A stretch of 64,000 nt of DNA, taken from the NCBI GenBank assembly GCA_964582225.1, contig CAZORA010000001.1, positions 152,353 through 216,352 on the forward strand, in the 5' to 3' direction. Below, piece by piece: positions 6,955 through 16,211 of this stretch (positions within the stretch are counted from its first letter, which is position 1; each line of letters opens with the position of its first letter). The notes under the pieces are model-generated. The model did no database searches and was not told the origin of the DNA. It saw only the letters and a program-made list of their open reading frames with translations. Source of the stretch: Dokdonella_A sp964582225. Its GTDB lineage: Bacteria > Pseudomonadota > Gammaproteobacteria > Xanthomonadales > Rhodanobacteraceae. A program made the position numbers and the translations under genes.

Positions 6955-9714
6955 TCAAACAAGGCTGCCGTGGCAGTGCTTGTACTTCTTTCCCGAACCG
7001 CATGGACAGGGATCGTTGCGGCCAACCTTCGGCGCGTCGCGATGTATCGGCATCTGCGGCTGCGCCGCCCGCGCCGGCAGTTCGCCGCCGGCCGCGCCCA
7101 CCGCCTCGGCGGCGATACCCGCAACCTCGGCGTGCTGGAACTGCATGGCGCGCGCCTGCGCTTCCGCAAGGCGTTGCTGTTCGGCCTCCATCGCCGCGAT
7201 TTCCTCCTCGCTGCGAATGCGCACGCGCGCAATCAGCGCGACCACATCGTGCTTGATGCGCCCGAGCATGCCCTGAAACAGCTCGAAGGCCTCGCGCTTG
7301 AACTCCTGCTTGGGCTGCTTCTGCGCGTAGCTGCGCAGGTAGATGCCCTGGCGCAGGTAGTCCATGTTGGACAAGTGCTCCTTCCAGCAGTTGTCGAGCA
7401 CCGACAGCAGCACATGGCGCTCCAGCCCGCGCATCAGCTCCGAGCCCACCACCGCTTCCTTCTCGCGGAACATGCGGTCGGCGGCGTCCAGCACATAGGC
7501 CAGGATCTCGTCTGCGGCGGCTTCGTTTTGCTCATCGAGCCAGGCCTTGACGTTGAGCGTCAGGCCGAAGTCCTGCGCCAGCGCGTTGCTCAGGCCGCTC
7601 AGGTTCCACTGGTCCTCGATCGAATCAGCCGGGACGAAGCTGCGCACCACCTCGGTGAACACGTCCTGGCGAATGTTGGCGATCGTTTCGGCGACGTTGT
7701 CGCTGTCGAGCAGCTCGTTGCGCTGCTCGTAGATGACCTTGCGCTGGTCGTTGGCAGTGTCGTCGAACTCGAGCAGGTGCTTGCGGATGTCGAAGTTGTG
7801 CGCTTCGACCTTGCGCTGCGCTTTCTCGATCTGGCGGCTGACCATGCGGTCCTGGATCGCGTCGTTCTCCTTCATGCCGAACAGGCGCATCAGTCGCGCC
7901 ACGCCTTCGCCCATGAAGATGCGGATCAGGTTGTCTTCCAGGGACAGGTAGAAGCGACTGGAGCCGTCATCGCCCTGGCGACCGGAGCGGCCGCGCAGCT
8001 GGTTGTCGATACGCCGCGACTCGTGACGCTCGGTGCCAACGATGCGCAGGCCACCAAGGCGCAACACCTCGTCGTGGCGCTCCTGCCAGGCGTTCTTGAT
8101 CCGCTCGCGCTCGGCCTCGGGCGCATCCTCACCCAGCTCGGCCAGCTCGGCTTCGAGACTGCCGCCGAGCACGATGTCGGTGCCGCGGCCGGCCATGTTG
8201 GTGGCGATGGTCACCGCGCCCGGTCGACCCGCCTGGGCCACGATCTGGGCCTCGCGCTCATGCTGCTTGGCGTTCAGCACCTCGTGCGGCACGCCTTCCT
8301 TCTTCAGCATGCCGGCGAGGAGCTCGGAAATGTCGATCGAGGCGGTGCCGACCAGCACCGGCTGACCGCGTGCATTGCTGTCCTTGATGTCCTCGATGAT
8401 CGCCTGGTACTTCGGCGCCGCCTTGAGGAACACGACATCCGGCTCATCCTTGCGGATCATCGGTTTGTGGGTCGGAATGACGACCACTTCCAGACCGTAG
8501 ATCGACTCGAACTCGTAGGCTTCGGTGTCGGCCGTGCCGGTCATGCCGGACAGCTTGTCGTACATGCGGAACAGGTTCTGGAAGGTGATCGAGGCCAGCG
8601 TCTGGTTCTCGCGCTGGATCGGCACGCCTTCCTTTGCCTCGACCGCCTGGTGCAGGCCGTCAGACCAGCGCCGTCCGGCCAGGGTGCGGCCAGTGAACTC
8701 GTCGACGATGATCACCTCGCCGTCGCGCACGATGTAGTCCACGTCGCGCTGATAGATCGCGTGCGCCCGCAGCGCCGCGTTCAGATGGTGGACCACCGCG
8801 ATGTGCGGGGCGTCATAGAGCCCGTCGTCCTCACCGAGGATGCCTTCGGCGCGCAGCAGCTGCTCGACGTGCTCCATGCCCTCTTCGGAGAGATAGACCT
8901 GCTTCTGCTTCTCGTCGACCCAGTAGTCGCCCGGCACCGGCGGCTCGTCCGGCTTCGGTTCGCGCTCCTGGCGCACGAGATTCGGCACCACGCGGTTGAC
9001 CTTGACGTAGAGCTGCGGCGACTCGTCGGAGGGGCCGGAAATGATGAGCGGGGTGCGCGCCTCGTCGATCAGGATCGAATCGACCTCGTCGACGATGGCG
9101 AAGTGCAGGCCGCGCTGATAGCGCTGATCGGCCGCCTGGGCCATGTTGTCGCGCAGGTAGTCGAAGCCGTATTCATTGTTGGTGCCATAGGTGATGTCGG
9201 CTGCGTAGGCCGCGCGCTTGTCGGCGTGGTCCATGCCGGGCCACACGGTACCGACCGTCATGCCGAGGAAGCCGTAGACGCGCCCCATCCAGGCTGCGTC
9301 ACGCTTGGCGAGGTAGTCGTTTACCGTCACCACATGCACGCCCTTGCCTTCGAGCGCGTTCAAATACACCGGCAGGGTTGCCACCAGGGTCTTGCCTTCG
9401 CCGGTGCGCATCTCGGCGATCTTGCCCATGTGCAGCACCATGCCGCCGATCAGCTGCACGTCGTAGTGACGCAGGCCGAGCACGCGCCGTGATGCCTCGC
9501 GCACCACGGCGAAGGCTTCCTCGAGCAGGCTGTCGAGCTTGGCGCCTGCAGCAAGCCGCTGGCGGAACTCGGCGGTCTTGCCGCGCAGCTCGTCGTCGGA
9601 AAGCTCCTTGAAGGCCGGCTCGAGCGCGTTGATGCGCGCCACAGACCTGCCCAGCTGACGCAACACGCGCTCGTTTCGGCTGCCGAAAATACGCGTCAGT
9701 ACGGTGTTGAACAT
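6955..9714 (-). CDS. secA: Preprotein translocase ATPase SecA
   Basis: SecA is the motor that drives unfolded preproteins through SecYEG. Walker A (MRTGEGKT) is at about residues 102-109 and the DEAD-like box IVDEVDSILIDEART at about 208. The preprotein cross-linking domain, helical scaffold (YLRQGIYLRSYAQ) and a C-terminal zinc SEC-C motif, CPCGSGKKYKHCHG, which binds SecB, are all visible. At 919 residues it is full length. E. coli secA is preceded by the arrest gene secM; here it is preceded by an M23 peptidase gene and 458 nt without any SecM-like signal-peptide reading frame. The order secA-mutT is conserved. Confidence 0.98.
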   Translation of the reverse strand: MFNTVLTRIFGSRNERVLRQLGRSVARINALEPAFKELSDDELRGKTAEFRQRLAAGAKLDSLLEEAFAVVREASRRVLGLRHYDVQLIGGMVLHMGKIAEMRTGEGKTLVATLPVYLNALEGKGVHVVTVNDYLAKRDAAWMGRVYGFLGMTVGTVWPGMDHADKRAAYAADITYGTNNEYGFDYLRDNMAQAADQRYQRGLHFAIVDEVDSILIDEARTPLIISGPSDESPQLYVKVNRVVPNLVRQEREPKPDEPPVPGDYWVDEKQKQVYLSEEGMEHVEQLLRAEGILGEDDGLYDAPHIAVVHHLNAALRAHAIYQRDVDYIVRDGEVIIVDEFTGRTLAGRRWSDGLHQAVEAKEGVPIQRENQTLASITFQNLFRMYDKLSGMTGTADTEAYEFESIYGLEVVVIPTHKPMIRKDEPDVVFLKAAPKYQAIIEDIKDSNARGQPVLVGTASIDISELLAGMLKKEGVPHEVLNAKQHEREAQIVAQAGRPGAVTIATNMAGRGTDIVLGGSLEAELAELGEDAPEAERERIKNAWQERHDEVLRLGGLRIVGTERHESRRIDNQLRGRSGRQGDDGSSRFYLSLEDNLIRIFMGEGVARLMRLFGMKENDAIQDRMVSRQIEKAQRKVEAHNFDIRKHLLEFDDTANDQRKVIYEQRNELLDSDNVAETIANIRQDVFTEVVRSFVPADSIEDQWNLSGLSNALAQDFGLTLNVKAWLDEQNEAAADEILAYVLDAADRMFREKEAVVGSELMRGLERHVLLSVLDNCWKEHLSNMDYLRQGIYLRSYAQKQPKQEFKREAFELFQGMLGRIKHDVVALIARVRIRSEEEIAAMEAEQQRLAEAQARAMQFQHAEVAGIAAEAVGAAGGELPARAAQPQMPIHRDAPKVGRNDPCPCGSGKKYKHCHGSLV

Positions 9715-10172
9715 GGATGATCTTCGCTTCGGGACTGGGAACGGCGGGTGCGGCCCGGCGAACGGCCGGCCGCTTGCAGGTCGGGGGGCTCACGGAACGC
9801 GGCGGGCTGGAGCTCCGGCGGGAGACACGGCGGGAAACGCCAGTGAATGGGGGTCTGGAGGCTCCTGCGCCGCGAGTAGTCAACCGACCGGTGGGTCATG
9901 AATCCAACGAGTCTCACGCGGTGGCGCAACCGAATCGCGCCGCCCACCGCGCATGATACGGCGGTGAGACCTCGAGAAAAACCAGTTTGTGCCGGGGCGG
10001 CGGAATTTCAAGGCAGAAGCAGATACGAACGCGCCGGCCCCGGCAGCCCCGCCGTGAAGCGACACCGCGGTCGAGGTCACGCAACGCGACGCCATCCGAG
10101 GCTGCGCGGCAGTCAACCGGACGTGAGCGGCTTCACCGCGCCGCGCAGACACTCCTGGCGCCGTGCAGCCCC
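9715..10172. other. Non-coding stretch between the M23 peptidase gene and secA
   Basis: These 458 nt separate two leftward genes and should contain the secA promoter and leader. On the minus strand a TATCAT hexamer (9953-9958) is the best -10 candidate, but it lacks a convincing -35. Short reading frames here have no signal peptide, no family resemblance and no good ribosome-binding site. No clear intrinsic terminator with a U-run is visible. Confidence 0.5.
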
Positions 10173-11126
10173 TCAACCGCGGGCGGCGCCGCTGCTCCCG
10201 CTCGCCCTCACGTAGATCATCGGGTTCACCGCGCGGCCGTCTCGCCAGACTTCGAAGTGACAGTGCGGCCCGGTCGAGCGACCGGACGACCCGACCTTGG
10301 CAATCACCTCGCCCGCGCGCACGCGCTGACCGGCGCGCACCTCCAGCGCCGAATTGTGAGCGTAGCGGGTTACGTAGCCGTTGCCGTGATCCACCTCGAC
10401 CACCTTGCCGTAGCCGCTGCGGACGTCGGCGAAGGTGACCAGGCCGTCCGCCACCGACAGCACCGGGGTGCCCAGCGGCGCCGCGAAATCGACGCCGCTG
10501 TGGAGGCTCGAGTGGCCGTTGATCGGGTCGGTGCGCCCGCCATAGGTGGACGAAACGTAGCCCTGTGCGATCGGCATGCCGCTCGGCAGCAGTGCGCGAT
10601 CGATTTGCCGATTGCGCAGCAGGTTCTCGAGCACGTCGAGCTGGGCCGCCTGACGATCGAACTCCGCGCGCAGTTCGTCGAGGCCCTGCTGGAACGGCAG
10701 CGGCGCTTCCAGGCCGATCGATCCCGGTTCTTCCGGACCACCCACGCCGGGAGCAAAACTGAAGTCGAACTCGCCATCATCGAGCTTGCCAACCCGCGTC
10801 AGACGCTCGCCGAGCGCGTTCAGCCGAGTGGCCTGCGCCTGCAGCTGGCCGAGCTGAAGCGCTAGCGCGTCCAGATCGCGGTGCGCTTCGCGCTCGAACG
10901 AGGTGATCGCACCGCGCTGAGCGTCGATCGCGCCGCGCAGCTGGGCAACCTGGCGCAGCTCGTCACGCGAGGAGCTTGCGGCTAGCAGGGCGACTGCAGC
11001 GCCGACGGCGAGCAGCAGGGCAGCTGCGCCCAAGGCGGCGGCGGCGATCAGCAGCCGCACGCGCGCGCTCTTCAGATCGAGGCAGCGCGGGAGGGCGTGA
11101 GAGTTGGGAACGATTATGATGTTCAT
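10173..11126 (-). CDS. M23-family (LytM-type) peptidase, membrane-anchored
   Basis: This is a cell-wall peptidase or amidase activator of the M23 family acting in the periplasm. A single membrane anchor lies at about residues 25-50 (ALGAAALLLAVGAAVALL). A coiled-coil region follows at about 55-115 and a C-terminal LytM domain at about 195-305. The zinc ligands are present: HSGVDF (H, D) and HCHFEVW (HxH), so it is probably catalytically active, unlike EnvC or NlpD. I chose the ATG at 11126 because the sequence before it is low-complexity Arg/Ser. The same gene sits between the dciA-like gene and secA in other Lysobacterales. The substrate is inferred, most likely peptidoglycan cross-bridges. 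Confidence 0.88.
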   Translation of the reverse strand: MNIIIVPNSHALPRCLDLKSARVRLLIAAAALGAAALLLAVGAAVALLAASSSRDELRQVAQLRGAIDAQRGAITSFEREAHRDLDALALQLGQLQAQATRLNALGERLTRVGKLDDGEFDFSFAPGVGGPEEPGSIGLEAPLPFQQGLDELRAEFDRQAAQLDVLENLLRNRQIDRALLPSGMPIAQGYVSSTYGGRTDPINGHSSLHSGVDFAAPLGTPVLSVADGLVTFADVRSGYGKVVEVDHGNGYVTRYAHNSALEVRAGQRVRAGEVIAKVGSSGRSTGPHCHFEVWRDGRAVNPMIYVRASGSSGAARG

Positions 11127-11151
11127 CGAGGTCTGCGCCAGGTTCGTGCAC

Positions 11152-11607
11152 GTGTCGTCAAGCCGAAACCCACTTCCGGGCTCCACGCGCGGCCTGCGCC
11201 GCGCTGCCGAGTGCCTCGGCCTTGACGCGCTGGCGAGCCGTGCGCAAGCGCTGGACGCGCTCGATGCACGGCTTCGCCGGCTGATGCCCACAGCGGTCGC
11301 GGGCGAGGTACGCCTCGCCGACGTCCGCAACGGACGACTGGTGTTCTTGGCCTCCAGTCCGACCTGGGCCAGCCGTCTGCGACTTTGTCAGGCCGCACTG
11401 CTGACCGAGGCCTGCACCGCCCTTGCCGGCACGGTGGATCTCCTGGTGGTGAAAGTGGCGCCCCTGCGGTCCGTTCCCGCGGAACCGGCAGGGCGAAAGC
11501 CTCTCTCACGAACCACGGCGCAGCATCTACGCGCCGCAGCCGATACAGTGCGCGACCCTGAACTGCGGGCGCTCTACCTGCATCTGGCGTCCTTCGCCGA
11601 CGAATGA
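11152..11607 (+). CDS. DUF721/DciA-like protein
   Basis: This protein of about 150 residues belongs to the DUF721 family, whose best-known member DciA loads the replicative helicase DnaB in bacteria that lack DnaC. The core RLADVRNGRLVFLASSPTWASRLR matches the KH-like fold of the family; the quoted part is split here as RLADVRNGRLVF then LASSPTWASRLR. The GTG at 11152 is the favoured start, with AGG about 11 nt upstream; a GTG at 11146 is also possible. It diverges from the M23 peptidase gene with only 25 nt between start codons and is convergent with lpxC. The position between lpxC and secA is typical. Assignment to DciA rests on the family, not on experiment. Confidence 0.75.
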   Translation: MSSSRNPLPGSTRGLRRAAECLGLDALASRAQALDALDARLRRLMPTAVAGEVRLADVRNGRLVFLASSPTWASRLRLCQAALLTEACTALAGTVDLLVVKVAPLRSVPAEPAGRKPLSRTTAQHLRAAADTVRDPELRALYLHLASFADE

Positions 11608-11730
11608 TCCCACAACTGCCTGCCGCCTCCCGCGGCGCGCGCCCCGCCCTGGCGCCAACCCTCCTCCGGAAACGTCACCGGCGCAACGGCCCGTGCCGAT
11701 CCCGTATTGCTCCGCGATCCGCGAGCGGGC

Positions 11731-12642
11731 TCAGACCGCCTGCGCCGGATGCACGTAGGAAATCGGCGCGGACTGCTCGTCCTCGAAGCTGACTTCCTCC
11801 CATGCTGAAGCGTCGGCAATCAGCGTACGCAACAGCTTGTTGTTGAGCTCGTGACCTGATTTGTAGCCGTAAAATGCGCCGATAAGACTGTGCCCGAGCA
11901 GGTACAGATCGCCGATGGCGTCGAGGATCTTGTGCTTGACGAACTCGTCCTCGTAGCGCAGGCCGTCCTCGTTCAGTACCCGGTAGTCGTCGAGCACGAT
12001 CGCGTTGTCCATCGAGCCGCCGAGCGCGAGGTTGCGCTCGCGCAGCATCTCGATGTCGCGCATAAAGCCGAAGGTCCGCGCGCGGCTTACTTCCTTGACG
12101 AAGGACGTCGTCGAGAAGTCGATCTCGCTGGTCGAGCTGCGCGAAGTGAACAGCGGGTGGTTGAAGTCGATCGAGAAGCCGACTTTGAAGCCGTCGAAGG
12201 GCTCGAAGCGCGCCCACTTGTCGCCGTTGCGAACCGTGACCGATTTCTTGATGCGGATGAAGCGCTTGGCCTTGACCTGCTCATCGATGCCAGCCGACTG
12301 CAGCAGGAACACGAACGGACCCGCACTGCCGTCCATGATCGGCACCTCGGGCGCCGACAGGTCGACGTAGGCGTTGTCGATTCCAAGCCCCGCCATCGCC
12401 GACAGCAGATGCTCGACGGTGGCGATGCGCACCGCTCCCTTCACCAGGGTGGTGGAGAGGCGGGTATCGCCAACGTTTTCGCAGCAGGAGCGGATTTCCA
12501 CTGGTTCAGGCAGATCGATGCGGCGAAACACGATGCCGGTATCGACGGCCGCCGGCCGCAAGGTCATGTATACCTTGTCGCCCGTGTGGAGGCCCACGCC
12601 CGTCGCCCGAATCACGTTCTTGAGCGTGCGCTGTCTGATCAT
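11731..12642 (-). CDS. lpxC: UDP-3-O-acyl-N-acetylglucosamine deacetylase LpxC
   Basis: LpxC is the zinc deacetylase that commits UDP-GlcNAc derivatives to lipid A. The zinc-binding HLLSAMAGLGIDNAYVD (His near residue 78) and HKILDAIGDLYLLGH segments are intact, as are MIRQRTLKNVI at the start and the ARTFGF loop. At 303 residues it is full length. It follows ftsZ on the same strand after 234 nt, as in most gammaproteobacteria. That gap holds a strong palindromic stem-loop at 12734-12769, so lpxC may be uncoupled from ftsZ transcription. The ATG at 12642 is preceded by an A-rich stretch rather than a clear GGAG. Confidence 0.97.
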   Translation of the reverse strand: MIRQRTLKNVIRATGVGLHTGDKVYMTLRPAAVDTGIVFRRIDLPEPVEIRSCCENVGDTRLSTTLVKGAVRIATVEHLLSAMAGLGIDNAYVDLSAPEVPIMDGSAGPFVFLLQSAGIDEQVKAKRFIRIKKSVTVRNGDKWARFEPFDGFKVGFSIDFNHPLFTSRSSTSEIDFSTTSFVKEVSRARTFGFMRDIEMLRERNLALGGSMDNAIVLDDYRVLNEDGLRYEDEFVKHKILDAIGDLYLLGHSLIGAFYGYKSGHELNNKLLRTLIADASAWEEVSFEDEQSAPISYVHPAQAV

Positions 12643-12733
12643 CTTTTTTGCGGTGCTCGCGGACAGGAGTCGACAAAACGGCGCGAGCGTAACACAGCAT
12701 CTGGATCGAGAAAAGTTGAACTGATGCTTTTCG

Positions 12734-12769
12734 TCGACACGTTGTTGCTGGAAAGCTACAACGTGTCGA
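12734..12769. terminator. 12-bp perfect stem-loop between ftsZ and lpxC
   Basis: Arms at 12734-12745 and 12758-12769 (TCGACACGTTGT and its exact complement) form a perfect 12-bp stem. After a T-T mismatch, three more pairs close a GGAA tetraloop. Neither side is followed by a U-run, so it could be a Rho-independent terminator of weak type, an mRNA stabiliser at the ftsZ 3' end, or a DNA-level operator. Confidence 0.5.
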
Positions 12770-12876
12770 GCGGCGCGGACGCACCACGCCGCCGGCCTGA
12801 CGCCACAGGCGGCGGCGCACAATGCGGTGGCGCAAGCGCATCCGCTGCGACCCGGCCGCAGCGGAACGGCCAGCGC

Positions 12877-14037
12877 TCAGTCGGCCGACTTACGCAGAAA
12901 GGCCGGGATGTCGATGTAGGTATCCGTGCCAGCAACAGCGGCTGCCCCCGCCTCGATCTGCTGCATCCGGGATGAGGCATCGAGATAGTCGGGTTCGCCG
13001 GTGGTGCCGTTGCGCACCACGCGCATCAGCGGTCGCGACGCCGCCTGGACCTCGCGTTCGACCAGCGGCTGGCGCGGCGCGGCGCGGTTGAGCCCGGTCG
13101 CCACCACCGTGACCCGCAGTTCGTCCTTGAGATCCGCATCCAGCGCGGTGCCGATCACCACGGTCGCATCTTCACTGGCAAAACCATGCACCACGCGGCC
13201 GATTTCATCGAACTCGCGCATGGTGAGGTTCATGCCGGCGGTGACATTGACCAGGATGCCGCAGGCACCAGCCAGATTGACGTCCTCGAGCAGCGGGTTG
13301 CTGATCGCCGCCTCCGCGGCTGCCCCAGCGCGGTCGTCACCCTTGGCGGTGCCAGATCCCATCATCGCCATGCCCATCTCGCTCATCACCGTGCGCACGT
13401 CGGCGAAGTCGACGTTGATCAGGCCCGGGCGCGTGATCAGATCGGCGATGCCCTGCACGGCACCGAGCAGCACGTCGTTGGCGGCGCGAAAGGCGCTCAG
13501 CAGGGTCACTTCGCGACCAAGCACGGTCAGAAGCTTTTCGTTGGGTACCGTGATCAGCGAATCGCAGTGTTGACCGAGGTCCTCGATGCCCTTCAGCGCC
13601 ACCCGCATGCGCCGGCTGCCTTCGAAGGGAAACGGCTTGGTGACCACCGCCACCGTGAGCACGCCGAGCTCCTTCGCCAGCTGCGCGACCACCGGCGCCG
13701 CGCCGGTGCCGGTGCCGCCGCCCATGCCGGCGGTGATGAATACCATATCGGCACCCTGCAGCAGCTCGACGATCCGCTCTCGATCTTCCAGCGCCGCCTG
13801 GCGTCCGACCTCGGGATTGGCGCCGGCGCCAAGCCCCTTGGTGACGTTGCCGCCAAGCTGCAGCGTGACCTTCGCGCCGCTCGATCGCAACGCCTGCGCA
13901 TCGGTATTGGCGCAGATGAACTCCACGCCTTCGACGCCTGCCTGCACCATGTGACCAACGGCGTTGCCACCGCCGCCGCCCACGCCCACCACTTTGATGA
14001 CGGCATTAGGCGCCATCCTCTCAACCAGTTCAAACAT
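12877..14037 (-). CDS. ftsZ: Cell division protein FtsZ
   Basis: FtsZ is the tubulin-like GTPase that forms the division ring. The tubulin signature GGGTGTG is at residues 106-112, and the T7 loop with NVDFADVRTVMSEMG is intact. The extreme C-terminus DTYIDIPAFLRKSAD is the conserved peptide that binds FtsA and ZipA. The variable linker before it is short. It is the last dcw gene before lpxC, separated from ftsA by 192 nt, the longest gap in the cluster. As in other species, extra ftsZ promoters probably lie within ftsA and this gap. Confidence 0.98.
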   Translation of the reverse strand: MFELVERMAPNAVIKVVGVGGGGGNAVGHMVQAGVEGVEFICANTDAQALRSSGAKVTLQLGGNVTKGLGAGANPEVGRQAALEDRERIVELLQGADMVFITAGMGGGTGTGAAPVVAQLAKELGVLTVAVVTKPFPFEGSRRMRVALKGIEDLGQHCDSLITVPNEKLLTVLGREVTLLSAFRAANDVLLGAVQGIADLITRPGLINVDFADVRTVMSEMGMAMMGSGTAKGDDRAGAAAEAAISNPLLEDVNLAGACGILVNVTAGMNLTMREFDEIGRVVHGFASEDATVVIGTALDADLKDELRVTVVATGLNRAAPRQPLVEREVQAASRPLMRVVRNGTTGEPDYLDASSRMQQIEAGAAAVAGTDTYIDIPAFLRKSAD

Positions 14038-14229
14038 GAGTCCTTCCTCCGCATTGTGGTTTCCGCCTGTCTATCGCTTCCGGCACGCCCCTCGGTGCTC
14101 CGCACCAGGTCGGGCCGCATCGACTGGCGTGTCGATGGTGGGTGGCCGTCACGGCCGCCGCGCGGCGCTTCCGGCGCCGCCTCCCGCATTGCCCCGCGCA
14201 GGTGCCTCGAACGATCACCCGGCGGCGCA

Positions 14230-15462
14230 TCAGAATTCCCCCCGAAACCAAGTCGACAGACGCGACCAGACGCCGCCGACCGCTCCCATCGGCGGCGCGC
14301 CGACGCGCGCGCCGTCACGCCCGCTGCCGTAGAGCAGCAAACCGACGCCGGTCGCTTGGGCCGGGCTCGCGACCATGTCGGCCAGCCCCGCCACATGCTG
14401 CGGCATGCCCAGGCGCACCGGCATGTGGAACAGCTCCTCCGCCAGGTCGATCGCGCCTTCCATGCGCGCCGCGCCACCGCTCAGCACGATGCCGGCGCGC
14501 ACCAGCTCCTCGCAGGCGCTGCGACGCAGATCGGCCTGCACCATCTCGAAGATGTCCTCGTAGCGTGCCTGCACCGGCTCGGCGAGGTTCTGCCGCGCCA
14601 GCCGGCGCGGCGGGCGGTCGCCGACGCTTGGCACCTGCACGGTCTCCTCGGCGTGAACCAGCTGCGCCAGCGCGCAGCCGTAGCGCACCTTGAGCTCCTC
14701 GGCGTGCGCAGTCGGCGTGCGCGTCATGTAGCCGATGTCTGCGGTCACCTGGTCGCCACCCACCGGCAGCGAGGCGGTGTGGCGCAGCGTGCCACCGGTA
14801 TAGATCGCAATGTCGGTGGTGCCGGCGCCGATATCGACCAGACACACCCCAAGCTCGCGCTCATCCTCGGTCAGCACCGCGCGCGCCGACGCCACCGCCG
14901 CCGGCAGCAGTGCGTCGACCGAAAGTCCGCAGCGGTTGATGCACTTGCTGATGTTCTGGATCGCGCTGAGGGCGCCGGTGACCAGATGCACGTGGGCCTC
15001 AAGACGTACGCCGGACATGCCGACTGGGCGCCTGATGCCGTCGTGCCCATCGATCAGATAACCCTGCGGCTCGCGGTACAGCACGTTGCGATCGGCGGGA
15101 ATGACCACCGCGCAGGCCGAATTCAGCACCGCCTCCAGATCCGCGGCGCTGACTTCCCGCTCCCGCACCGGCGCCGTGCCGTGCGAGTTTTCATCCTTGA
15201 TGTGGCTGCCGGAAATCGACGCATACACCGAGCGGATCTGGCAGCCCGCCATCAGCTCGGCTTCCTCGACCGCGCGCTGGATCGAATGTACGGTGGACTC
15301 GATATCGACCACCACGCCCTTTTTCAGACCGTGCGCGGCGTGCGAGCCGACGCCGATGATTTCCACCGGCTCTCCGGGAGCGTGTTCGCCGACGTTCGCG
15401 ACGATCTTCGAGGTGCCGACGTCGAGGCCGACGATCAGGTTCTTGTCGGGCTTGCGGGTCAT
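14230..15462 (-). CDS. ftsA: Cell division protein FtsA
   Basis: FtsA is the actin-like ATPase that tethers FtsZ to the membrane. It starts MTRKPDKNLIVGLDVGTSKI, with the phosphate-1 loop LDVGTSK. The phosphate-2 region is VDIGAGTTDIAIY near residue 205 and the adenosine motif is GIVLSGGAARMEG. The C-terminal amphipathic membrane-targeting helix is visible as VWSRLSTWFRGEF. At 410 residues it is close to the E. coli length. The start overlaps the ftsQ stop by 4 nt. Confidence 0.97.
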   Translation of the reverse strand: MTRKPDKNLIVGLDVGTSKIVANVGEHAPGEPVEIIGVGSHAAHGLKKGVVVDIESTVHSIQRAVEEAELMAGCQIRSVYASISGSHIKDENSHGTAPVREREVSAADLEAVLNSACAVVIPADRNVLYREPQGYLIDGHDGIRRPVGMSGVRLEAHVHLVTGALSAIQNISKCINRCGLSVDALLPAAVASARAVLTEDERELGVCLVDIGAGTTDIAIYTGGTLRHTASLPVGGDQVTADIGYMTRTPTAHAEELKVRYGCALAQLVHAEETVQVPSVGDRPPRRLARQNLAEPVQARYEDIFEMVQADLRRSACEELVRAGIVLSGGAARMEGAIDLAEELFHMPVRLGMPQHVAGLADMVASPAQATGVGLLLYGSGRDGARVGAPPMGAVGGVWSRLSTWFRGEF

Positions 15463-16211
15463 GGCAGGGCGAGAAGTGAAGGAATTGGGCCGCCCACGGG
15501 CGACGATTCGCGCGCCCGCCAGCGGACGGCGAAGCCGTTTTCGTAGCGCAGGTCGACGGCGGCGGGAGTTTCCCCGCGAGCCACGGCGATGCGCGGCCAG
15601 ACGTCGAGGAAGCGACGCAGGCGCTCGCGCGGCTCGCGGCGGCCCAGCTCGATGCGCGCGCCGGAGTCCAATGTCATGGTCCAGCCGCCACGTTCCGACA
15701 GCGCCAACGCCTGGAGCTCGAGACCGCTGCCGGCAAGCTCCCTCAGGCACAACGCGTGGAACTTCAGCACCTGATCCAGCTGCTCGTCGGGTCCGGACAG
15801 CGCCGGCAGTCCCAGCTCGTCGATGCCATCGGCGACGCTGAACACCTCGCCGCGACGATTGATCAGCTGGCCCTCGTTCCAGCGCGCCCAGGGTTGCTGC
15901 TCGTAGACCGTCAGATCGATCGTGTCCGGCCAGCGCTTGCGCACCTCGACGCGCTCGACCCAGGGCAATCGAGCCACCGCAGCGCGCACCACGTCGAGGC
16001 GAATGGCAAAGAAGCCGTGGCCGAGCATCGGCCGCACCGCGCTGCGCACGGCGGCGGCCGACACGTGCTCGAACTCGGCGTGCACGGCGAGCTGGGTCAC
16101 CGGCCAGCGGTCGCGCGCGAACCAGCCGTTCAGCACTCCGACCACCGGCAGGGCGAGCAGCAGCAGGGCGCACAGCCAGGCCAGGATTCCGCTTGTCGAG
16201 CCGGTGTTCAT
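15459..16211 (-). CDS. ftsQ: Cell division protein FtsQ
   Basis: FtsQ is a bitopic protein that links cytoplasmic and periplasmic division proteins (FtsB/FtsL/FtsW/FtsI). A short cytoplasmic N-terminus is followed by a single membrane helix at about residues 8-28 (GILAWLCALLLLALPVVGVL), a POTRA domain (FFAIRLDVVRAAVARLPWVE) and the FtsQ beta domain. I start at the ATG at 16211, which overlaps the ddlB stop by 4 nt. The protein is 250 residues long, a little shorter than in E. coli. Confidence 0.93.
   Translation of the reverse strand: MNTGSTSGILAWLCALLLLALPVVGVLNGWFARDRWPVTQLAVHAEFEHVSAAAVRSAVRPMLGHGFFAIRLDVVRAAVARLPWVERVEVRKRWPDTIDLTVYEQQPWARWNEGQLINRRGEVFSVADGIDELGLPALSGPDEQLDQVLKFHALCLRELAGSGLELQALALSERGGWTMTLDSGARIELGRREPRERLRRFLDVWPRIAVARGETPAAVDLRYENGFAVRWRARESSPVGGPIPSLLALP

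Noticed and set aside
6943..9492. An 849-codon open frame on the strand opposite secA
   Set aside because: It is a mirror of secA codon bias in GC-rich DNA; the composition is rich in His, Gln, Arg and Val with no family pattern, and secA is certain.
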